From positions 1-13,253 of the forward strand of contig CAJOQF010000215.1 in assembly GCA_905236295.1 (NCBI GenBank): a DNA stretch of 13,253 nucleotides, read 5' to 3'. The position numbers were made by a program, and so were the translations under genes. Origin of the DNA: an uncultured Eubacterium sp. (GTDB lineage: Bacteria; Bacillota; Clostridia; Lachnospirales; Lachnospiraceae). Position 1 is the stretch's first letter, and each line of letters begins with the position of its first letter. Positions 7,487 through 13,253 of the stretch are shown here, piece after piece. The notes under the pieces were generated by a model. That model did not search any database. It saw only the letters and a program-made list of their open reading frames with translations, and had not been told where the DNA came from.

Positions 7487-9742
7487 ATGGCTGCGATAAC
7501 AGTAAATGCCGGGTGGCCGGTTGTAAAAAAAGGTGAAAAACTCACCCAGATATATATGGTTCAAAGCGGAGAGGTGTCAATGCAGATAGGCCTTGGAGAG
7601 GCGAAGCTTGGCAAGAATTCCATAATAGGGATCATGACGGAAGAGTGGTTTTTATGCAACTACAATGCGTTGACAGATGTGGTTCTCGTTCCGATAGCAT
7701 GTCGTACTCCGCAGGAGATAAAGAGACTGTTGGCTTCCAAGTCCAACTATCGCGCAGCTTTTCTCAACGCTGCTGTGGCGCAAAGACATCAGGTTCTGAC
7801 AGTCTATTTCAATATTCACAAGCAGACAAAGGACTTTTGCGATATGATAAATCGTCTCTATGACTCGTATCAGACCTATTGTCTTAAGACGGGGCTTGAC
7901 GAGCAGCCGTTCCAGAAAATGGCTTCGCTTGAGCCCTTCGAATTAAAACACAGGGCAGAGGACTGGGAGGTTGCCAATTCCAACGCCATCATCTCAAAAC
8001 ATCTCACCGATTACCTGCGTTTTATGCAGCAGGACGACGCGTTGTGTGTCGCCGCCATTATGGAGGCGGGGCGTCAGCAGCGTCGTGTCATTCAGGGCTG
8101 TGATGAGATGACAACATATCTGAACACCAACAAAGATATGCTGCTCTCGGACAATAACAATGACCTGTTCTATCTCTTTTTCGAGCTGGCGGTCAGGGCT
8201 TCGAGAAACAATCTTGATATCTCGACGCTCACGGCTTCTCTTGATGAGATGTGTACATATATAAAATCCAGCGGTCTTTACGACCCGTCTCTTGTAAAAA
8301 CAAGACTTTCCCAGTATGAGGGATATGACTTTTCAAATGCGGCGGGAGGTTCGTTCAACACAGAGATCGATATTGCAAACGAGGATTGTGTCACACATAT
8401 TCTCACCTTTGCAGGATATGATCTCGTTGAGATGCAGGAGATCAAAAACGATATCGAAACGTACAAGGCGCTTCCGGATCGCATGTCCACCGAGTCCGAT
8501 GTCTACAGCTTAAGACGCAGGATCACAGCTAAGTTCTACGAGATTTACGAAAAGGTATTTTTCAATACGTTCGTCCCGGGACTTGAGATCACTCCCATAA
8601 TCAAGATGTTTTTGAACTTCGGATTTATGGATGTTGAGCTAGCCGGAAAAGAACACAGTTACGAGCTTTTGGATCTCACTTCAAAGCTGGATATGTTTTC
8701 CTCTGAGAATGTATATACGATATACGCCTGGCTTAAGGCGATCTTAGAAGGGCGCAAAGAACCGTCAAAGAATGAATTTGATCTCGACTATTTTGAAAAT
8801 CTCTTAGACCGCCGAAAGAGCGGAGACCTTACAATGGAACAGGTCGAAGAGTACAAGACAAAGCAGGATGAAAAGGTCAGATTTGAGATCCAGAATCTTT
8901 TCCAGTCGGGAAATAAGATCACGTACGGAAGAGTCACAACCTTCTTCCCGATACTATGCGGTGAAGAGATGTACAACACAGCGTTAAAGATGGCTGTCAA
9001 GGCTCAGGATATAGCGGATTCGTTCAGATATATCCGAGATATTGATTATTCACTCTTCTTTAGGGATGTCCAGTTCGCTGGAAACGGACTCGGACTTATG
9101 GAGAATGAGAGAATGCAGCAGGAGATCCTGCCCGATGTCATTCTTATGCCGATCGTCGGAACGAAGGCGAATATGTGGCAGGAGATTGCCGGAAAGAGAT
9201 CCAACACTCCGGGCAGATACGTATTCCCGATATTTACCGGCATGGAGTTAAACGAGCTGATGGTTGAGACCTGCGGAAGATTCAGATGGGAGCTCTGCAG
9301 ACGAATCCAGGGTGTCCACTGGAACGACATCCGTGACAAGTCGCTTACTGCCGAGTACTGCGACTACCTGCAGTTTTACCGCAAGAACCGTGAACTTTCC
9401 GCTGAGGGAAAAGAAAAGATCAAGACCACTTTGCAGCAGTGCAGAAACAGCTACCGCGAGGTGTTCGTAAAGGATTACATAAACTGGATAAAGTTCGAGG
9501 CAGTCGGAAGCTTCCGTATCAACAAGGTTTCACGTGGGATTCTTACAAGGTACTGCCCGTTCCCGGCAAAGATCAGAGCAGAACTGAAATCAAATCCGGT
9601 TTACCAGAATGCATTCAACAAACTTGAGATTGGACAGCAGCAGAGTATCAAGCGATACACCACACTTTACAACAAGTTTGAGGAGCTTGGAGGCACTATA
9701 ACAGAGCAAATGAAAGAGAATCTTCTTTACTACGAAATGTAG
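7487..9742 (+). CDS. Uncharacterised protein with cyclic-nucleotide-binding-like N-terminus
   Basis: 751 residues, soluble, no signal peptide or membrane segment. Residues about 8-75 resemble the beta-roll of cyclic-nucleotide-binding domains (KKGEKLTQIYMVQSGEVSMQ, then the turn LGKNSIIGI). The phosphate-binding cassette is not intact: no FGE-x-RTA-like arginine is seen, so cAMP or cGMP binding is doubtful. I do not recognise the remaining 670 residues. They look largely helical, and the C-terminal third is rich in Trp, Arg and Tyr (for example GRFRWELCRRIQG and DYLQFYRKNREL), which suggests a folded and probably conserved domain. No DNA-binding helix-turn-helix was recognised, so it is not a plain Crp/Fnr regulator. 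ATG 7487 follows GGAG (7478-7481) by 5 bases. A CheC-like gene follows 58 bases later with no terminator between, suggesting joint function in signalling. Confidence 0.8.
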   Translation: MAAITVNAGWPVVKKGEKLTQIYMVQSGEVSMQIGLGEAKLGKNSIIGIMTEEWFLCNYNALTDVVLVPIACRTPQEIKRLLASKSNYRAAFLNAAVAQRHQVLTVYFNIHKQTKDFCDMINRLYDSYQTYCLKTGLDEQPFQKMASLEPFELKHRAEDWEVANSNAIISKHLTDYLRFMQQDDALCVAAIMEAGRQQRRVIQGCDEMTTYLNTNKDMLLSDNNNDLFYLFFELAVRASRNNLDISTLTASLDEMCTYIKSSGLYDPSLVKTRLSQYEGYDFSNAAGGSFNTEIDIANEDCVTHILTFAGYDLVEMQEIKNDIETYKALPDRMSTESDVYSLRRRITAKFYEIYEKVFFNTFVPGLEITPIIKMFLNFGFMDVELAGKEHSYELLDLTSKLDMFSSENVYTIYAWLKAILEGRKEPSKNEFDLDYFENLLDRRKSGDLTMEQVEEYKTKQDEKVRFEIQNLFQSGNKITYGRVTTFFPILCGEEMYNTALKMAVKAQDIADSFRYIRDIDYSLFFRDVQFAGNGLGLMENERMQQEILPDVILMPIVGTKANMWQEIAGKRSNTPGRYVFPIFTGMELNELMVETCGRFRWELCRRIQGVHWNDIRDKSLTAEYCDYLQFYRKNRELSAEGKEKIKTTLQQCRNSYREVFVKDYINWIKFEAVGSFRINKVSRGILTRYCPFPAKIRAELKSNPVYQNAFNKLEIGQQQSIKRYTTLYNKFEELGGTITEQMKENLLYYEM

Positions 9743-9769
9743 ACAAGGAGATACTAGATATGGTACAAT
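9740..9769 (+). promoter_or_regulatory. Possible promoter of the cheC-like gene
   Basis: TAGACA (9740-9745) and TACAAT (9764-9769) have an 18-base spacer, and TGG precedes the -10 box (extended -10). The -35 box overlaps the stop codon of the preceding gene. It could add a separate start for cheC to read-through from upstream. A tiny ORF with its own ribosome binding site overlaps it, so the reading is uncertain. Confidence 0.35.
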
Positions 9770-9800
9770 CTATTTATAACAGAAATGGAGGACAAAGACT

Positions 9801-10424
9801 ATGGCGATAAAATCACTTGATGAATTAAATATATTACACATCGACGTGCTTAGAGAAATCGGAAACATAGGATCAGGTAATGCGGCAACGGCTCTTGCGA
9901 CCATGCTTGGCAAGAAAGTTGATATCGATATTCCGGATATCAAGCTTCTGTATTACAATGATGTCGCAGAAGTGCTCGGTGGAGCGGATATGCGCGCCAT
10001 GAGTATGACAGTCGGTCTCGAAGAAGACTTAAACGGACTTATGCTCCAGATTGTAAGCTCAGGATTTGCCAGCAATCTTGTGAACACCTTCTATCCAAAG
10101 GAGATCAATTCTCTGGATGACATTGATGAGATGGATCTTTCCGTTATGCAGGAGATGTCAAACATCACTACCGCAGCCTATATCAATGCGATCGCTGCCA
10201 TGACTAAGTCATTCATCAATATCACACCTCCATCTGTAGGCGTTTATACGATCGGAGATATATTAAACAACGCTCAGCATCAGCTCGATTCAGGAGCAGG
10301 TGACAAGGTACTCTATATCGATGAGAGTCTTGTTATAGAGAATACCGAGATCCGCACGGCGATGATCATGATCTTAAAGATTGAATCTCTCAACAAACTG
10401 TTGGATCTTCTCAAAATAGTATAG
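9801..10424 (+). CDS. cheC: CheC-like CheY-P phosphatase family protein
   Basis: 207 residues, the usual size of CheC, which dephosphorylates CheY-P and can bind CheD. CheC active sites follow (D/S)-x3-E-x2-N-x22-P, and both copies are exact here: D15, E19, N22, P45 and S114, E118, N121, P144. This excludes FliY-type fusions and single-site CheX. Both pseudo-symmetric halves are complete, so the protein is probably catalytically active. ATG 9801 follows GGAGG (9787-9791) by 9 bases. No cheY, cheD, flagellar or receptor gene is nearby; its neighbour is the unexplained 751-residue protein. It may therefore act on a response regulator outside classical chemotaxis, but that is inference. The gene ends at a clear terminator. 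Confidence 0.85.
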   Translation: MAIKSLDELNILHIDVLREIGNIGSGNAATALATMLGKKVDIDIPDIKLLYYNDVAEVLGGADMRAMSMTVGLEEDLNGLMLQIVSSGFASNLVNTFYPKEINSLDDIDEMDLSVMQEMSNITTAAYINAIAAMTKSFINITPPSVGVYTIGDILNNAQHQLDSGAGDKVLYIDESLVIENTEIRTAMIMILKIESLNKLLDLLKIV

Positions 10425-10433
10425 TCAATGTTC

Positions 10434-10463
10434 GACCCGGGTCGTTAAGATCCGGGTCTTTTT
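10434..10463 (+). terminator. Intrinsic terminator after cheC
   Basis: GACCCGGGTC (10434-10443) pairs with GATCCGGGTC (10449-10458) over 10 positions (one G-U) around the loop GTTAA, followed by TTTTT (10459-10463). It lies 9 bases after the cheC stop and separates it from mgtE. Confidence 0.9.
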
Positions 10464-10548
10464 GCGCCTCTTTTATGCCTTGCGCAGATACTGTAGTTTG
10501 TGTTAAAGTAGATAGAGTATGCGAAATACACGGGAAGGAGGTGCGCAA

Positions 10549-11982
10549 ATGTCAGATCAGGATCAGATTACAAATGAGATCGATGAACATATTGTACCGG
10601 ACAGACCTGACTATGAGGCTGAGCTTATTGCGATCATAAAGAGTGATGCGTCGATAGAAGAGTTGAGAGAGAGGCTTGATGATTATCATGAGAATGATAT
10701 CGCGGACATTCTCGACGACTTAAGTGTTGAAGAACGTAAAAAACTCTTAAATGTGCTCGGTGTAGAGCGTGCTTCCGAAGTCTTTGCATATATTGATGAG
10801 GATGTCGGTAAGTACATTGACGAGATTTCATCTGACAAGGTCGCTGACATCTTGGAGTCCATGGATGCCGATGAGGCTTTGGACATCCTCGAAGAACTCG
10901 AAGATGACAAGAGACATGAGATCGAGGAACTTCTCGATGAGGACTCAAAGCGCGACATTGATATGATCGATTCGTATGATGACGATATGATCGGTAGTCG
11001 CATGACGACAAACTTTGTCGCCATCCCGAAGAATCTCAGCATCCGTCAGGCCATGAAGTCGCTTATAGCACAGGCGGCAGACAATGACAACATTACAACC
11101 ATCTACGTTATAGAAAATGACGGTACGTTTTACGGGGCTATAGATCTTAAGGATCTTATAATCGCCAGAGAATATGACGACCTTGAGGATCTTATCTCCA
11201 CATCATATCCTTATGTCTATGCCGAAGAGTCCATCGACGAGACTTTGGAAGAGTTGAAGGATTACTCGGAGGATTCGATTCCGGTACTTGATAACGACAA
11301 AAAGATTCTTGGAGTCATCACATCCCAGGACATCATCGAAGTTGTCGATGAAGAGATGGGTGAGGACTATGCAAGACTTGCCGGTTTGATCGCGGAGGAA
11401 GATTTAAAGGAACCGATCACAAAGAGTATGAAAAAGAGACTTCCCTGGCTACTCACACTTCTTGTTTTGGGAATCATAGTATCTTCAGTGACGGGACTTT
11501 TTGAACATGTAATGGCGGAGCTTACGGTTATAGTCGCTTTCCAGACATTGATCCTGGATATGTCCGGAAATGTCGGTACACAGTCGCTGGCTGTCACCAT
11601 ACGTGTGCTTATGGACGAGGAACTGTCAGTTAGCAAAAAGCTCGGATTTATTTTAAAAGAGATGAGAGTGGGATTCTTTAACGGATTGATACTCGGATCG
11701 ATAGCATTTGCAGGAGTCGGCATATATATTTACGCGTTCAGGGGATATCCGATAGATTTCGCGTTTGTCACATCTGCATGTATAGGAGGTGCGCTTCTTA
11801 TTGCTATGGTGATATCTAGTTTGGTGGGCACATTGGTTCCGATGTTCTTCCACAAGATAAAGGTTGATCCGGCAGTCGCATCAGGACCGCTTATCACCAC
11901 AGTAAACGATCTGGTGGCGGTTGTCACATACTACGGACTCGCATGGCTGTTGCTGCTCAATGTGTTGAACATGACGGGTTGA
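10549..11982 (+). CDS. mgtE: Magnesium channel/transporter MgtE
   Basis: Inner-membrane Mg2+ channel gated by cytoplasmic Mg2+. 477 residues, slightly above the usual 450. Domain order is typical: an acidic alpha-helical MgtE_N domain (about 21-145), two CBS domains (about 150-268), a connecting helix, then five predicted membrane segments (about 299-317, 322-340, 374-396, 406-431, 447-472). The signatures DMSGNVGTQSLAVTIR (337-352) and DPAVASGPLITTVNDLVAVV (440-459) are present; D454 corresponds to the pore aspartate of MgtE channels. The many Asp/Glu of the N and CBS domains are the expected Mg2+ sensors. ATG 10549 is chosen because AAGGAGGTG (10535-10543) is an ideal ribosome binding site at 7 bases; an in-frame ATG at 10519 would translate that site. 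The 85-base upstream gap is too short for an M-box riboswitch and none was recognised. Confidence 0.95.
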   Translation: MSDQDQITNEIDEHIVPDRPDYEAELIAIIKSDASIEELRERLDDYHENDIADILDDLSVEERKKLLNVLGVERASEVFAYIDEDVGKYIDEISSDKVADILESMDADEALDILEELEDDKRHEIEELLDEDSKRDIDMIDSYDDDMIGSRMTTNFVAIPKNLSIRQAMKSLIAQAADNDNITTIYVIENDGTFYGAIDLKDLIIAREYDDLEDLISTSYPYVYAEESIDETLEELKDYSEDSIPVLDNDKKILGVITSQDIIEVVDEEMGEDYARLAGLIAEEDLKEPITKSMKKRLPWLLTLLVLGIIVSSVTGLFEHVMAELTVIVAFQTLILDMSGNVGTQSLAVTIRVLMDEELSVSKKLGFILKEMRVGFFNGLILGSIAFAGVGIYIYAFRGYPIDFAFVTSACIGGALLIAMVISSLVGTLVPMFFHKIKVDPAVASGPLITTVNDLVAVVTYYGLAWLLLLNVLNMTG

Positions 11983-12049
11983 CATGATAAAATAATAATA
12001 TCCACACCCTCGTTTTTCGGGGAATCAGAGAATAAAAGGATGGTACGAG

Positions 12050-13027
12050 ATGGCAAAAAATAATGTAATACCGTTTAAGACGGACAATAAACAGTTGGAT
12101 GAGCTCCTTGGCAATTTCGCGAAGGATCAGACAGATGAAAATTTAAAGAAAATACTTGCAGTGCTGGGAAATACGGCAGTGCTTGTACCGGCTGTATTTC
12201 CGGACGGAACAGATCCGGAGATATTAGAGCAGATAAAGAAGGGAACATTAAAACAGCTTCCGCCGGAAGTAAAACCGTTGCCTACATTTTTAAAGACACC
12301 GGATGAACTCAAATATTTCGGGGTATACACGGATAATGGAAAGCTTCCTAAAGAAAACGTGTTCCCGGTCATCATGAATATGCATTTCCTTGAGGCGTGC
12401 CGCATGGCTGACAATCTCAAGATGGATGGCATTGTCATAAATCCGTATGATCAGAATGTCACCTTTAAAAAGAAAGCGCTCGATGCGTTTGCAGCACAGG
12501 CAAAACAGGCGAGAGCTGCCGCTGAGGCAAAGAAAAACGGTGGGGCAGTAAAGCTTGATATGACACCGGACCAGTTCCATGATGTCACTAGAAAGAATAT
12601 CGAGCTTCGACTCTTCCCGCAGTTTATCTTTGAGAGGGGTATAGAGTACATCGATGATATCTGTGAGGGCGGTGAGGATCTCCTCGTTGAGGTATATGCG
12701 ACACCGTACCAGAATGCATCGGTGGCATGTCCTTATATGAGCGATGATTTCTCGATTATGGATCTCAATATTTCAGATGACCTGAGACTTGTACGTATAG
12801 ATCTGCCGGCGAAGAATCTCTTGCCGGGCAGCTGCAAGAGAATATATATACTGACTGATCCGGAGGGAGAAAACATCAGGTATTTCACTTCCATAAAGGA
12901 TCAGGGAAGACCGGACTTTATCGGTCGGGTAAAGACTCCGGGAGAGCTCATAAAGATCGAAGAATATGAGAGCGAATCCGGAGAGATGGAGAGAGTGATC
13001 GAACTTGCTAACGAGTCGGAGGACTAA
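12050..13027 (+). CDS. SseB-family protein
   Basis: 325 residues, no signal peptide or membrane segment, so probably cytoplasmic. The SseB N-terminal domain covers about residues 30-140, with the recognisable pieces NTAVLVPAVF, LKYFGVYTDNGKLP and MADNLKMDGIVINPYDQNV. An Ala/Lys-rich helical linker (about 141-167) leads to a C-terminal region (about 185-305) that may be an SseB C-terminal-like domain; that assignment is less sure. SseB-type proteins have no firm biochemical role in Firmicutes; the name comes from a Salmonella/E. coli family and does not imply secretion here. ATG 12050 follows AAAGGA (12035-12040) by 9 bases. The gene sits 67 bases after mgtE with no terminator between, and the next gene starts 2 bases after its stop, so a shared transcript is likely. 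Confidence 0.75.
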   Translation: MAKNNVIPFKTDNKQLDELLGNFAKDQTDENLKKILAVLGNTAVLVPAVFPDGTDPEILEQIKKGTLKQLPPEVKPLPTFLKTPDELKYFGVYTDNGKLPKENVFPVIMNMHFLEACRMADNLKMDGIVINPYDQNVTFKKKALDAFAAQAKQARAAAEAKKNGGAVKLDMTPDQFHDVTRKNIELRLFPQFIFERGIEYIDDICEGGEDLLVEVYATPYQNASVACPYMSDDFSIMDLNISDDLRLVRIDLPAKNLLPGSCKRIYILTDPEGENIRYFTSIKDQGRPDFIGRVKTPGELIKIEEYESESGEMERVIELANESED

Positions 13028-13029
13028 GG

Positions 13030-13253
13030 GTGAAAAGATTTTTATCATTGATAATATCACTTGCGCTGTTTTTAACCGGCTTTAATGCGTCGGCTGTTTT
13101 TGTTGCGGCCGACGACGCAAGTGATATTGCATCCCCGGTGTGGATCGATGATAATACGTCACAGTGGGATCTCGTGGAGTTCGGATCCTATTATCTAAAT
13201 AATTCAAACGATAAAGAGCCTATAGTCTGGAGGGTTATCGACGTTACCACAGA
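13030..13253 (+). CDS. Secreted DUF6273-like protein (3' partial)
   Basis: An open frame begins at GTG 13030 and runs to the end of the window (74 codons visible). The start is supported by GGAGG (13018-13022), 7 bases upstream and inside the end of the preceding gene, and by the protein it gives. MKR is followed by a hydrophobic stretch of about 16 residues (FLSLIISLALFLTG) and then small residues up to ASAVFVAADD, a typical signal peptide. After it, VEFGSYYLNN with EPIVWRVIDV matches the opening of DUF6273-type extracellular domains (FGSYP...PIEWRVLD). The 2-base gap to the SseB-family gene implies translational coupling. The function is unknown, and the rest of the protein lies outside the window. 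Confidence 0.75.
   Translation, partial: MKRFLSLIISLALFLTGFNASAVFVAADDASDIASPVWIDDNTSQWDLVEFGSYYLNNSNDKEPIVWRVIDVTT
13053..13128. repeat. Nested inverted repeats over a signal-peptide coding region
   Basis: AATATCACTTGCG (13053-13065) is a perfect 13-base inverted match to CGCAAGTGATATT (13116-13128). Nested inside, CGTCGGC (13088-13094) matches GCCGACG (13108-13114) around a 13-base loop. In the mRNA this would fold into a long hairpin covering codons 8-33 of the secreted protein. Confidence 0.6.

Noticed and set aside
10519..10548. N-terminal extension of mgtE starting at ATG 10519
   Set aside because: The extra ten codons would translate the AAGGAGGTG ribosome binding site; ATG 10549 is ideally spaced from it.
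10464..10548. M-box magnesium riboswitch before mgtE
   Set aside because: The gap between the cheC terminator and the start codon is only 85 bases, and no long multi-helix structure or terminator switch is visible.
11979..12024. TTGACA at 11979-11984 and TAATAT at 11996-12001 as an sseB promoter, and CCTCG-TTTTT-CGGGG as a terminator
   Set aside because: The promoter boxes are only 11 bases apart. The hairpin is 5 bp with a G-U pair, has its T run in the loop, and no T tract follows.
1..13253. CRISPR array, IS element, tRNA or rRNA
   Set aside because: No regularly spaced identical repeats, transposase, tRNA-like cloverleaf or rRNA segment was recognised on either strand.

Overview
All genes in this window lie on the + strand. 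Moderate GC, strong AGGAGG-type ribosome binding sites, a clustered butyrate pathway and Big_2 or Ig-like surface proteins all point to a butyrate-forming member of the Lachnospiraceae, perhaps Butyrivibrio or Pseudobutyrivibrio. That placement is inferred from gene content; no marker gene is present to fix it.

Layout. (1) 1-1887: the 3' part of a large secreted or surface protein with Ig-like repeats, a Cys/His module and a C-terminal Big_2 domain, closed by a strong terminator. (2) 1968-7362: the central butyrate cluster thl, hbd, bcd, etfB, etfA, with a near-consensus promoter in front and a terminator behind. It converts 2 acetyl-CoA to acetoacetyl-CoA, then 3-hydroxybutyryl-CoA, and (after a dehydration whose gene is not here) crotonyl-CoA to butyryl-CoA through a Bcd/Etf complex expected to be electron-bifurcating. 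A terminator hairpin and an almost perfect Rex (NADH/NAD+ sensor) operator lie between thl and hbd. They suggest that thl and hbd-bcd-etfBA are separately controlled, and that the second unit responds to redox state. Crotonase (crt) and the last step (but, or ptb-buk) are absent from the window. (3) 7373-10463: a good promoter, then an uncharacterised 751-residue protein with a degenerate cyclic-nucleotide-binding-like N-terminus, then a CheC-type phosphatase with both active sites intact, then a terminator. This looks like a small two-gene signalling unit and is the least explained part of the window. (4) 10549-13253: an MgtE-type magnesium channel, an SseB-family protein, and the start of a secreted DUF6273-like protein that begins only 2 bases after the sseB stop. 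The last gene runs off the window.

No tRNA, rRNA, CRISPR array, insertion sequence or riboswitch was recognised. No gene-free stretch exceeds 300 bases. The longest (1888-2063, 3255-3373, 7296-7486) hold the terminators, promoters and operator described below.
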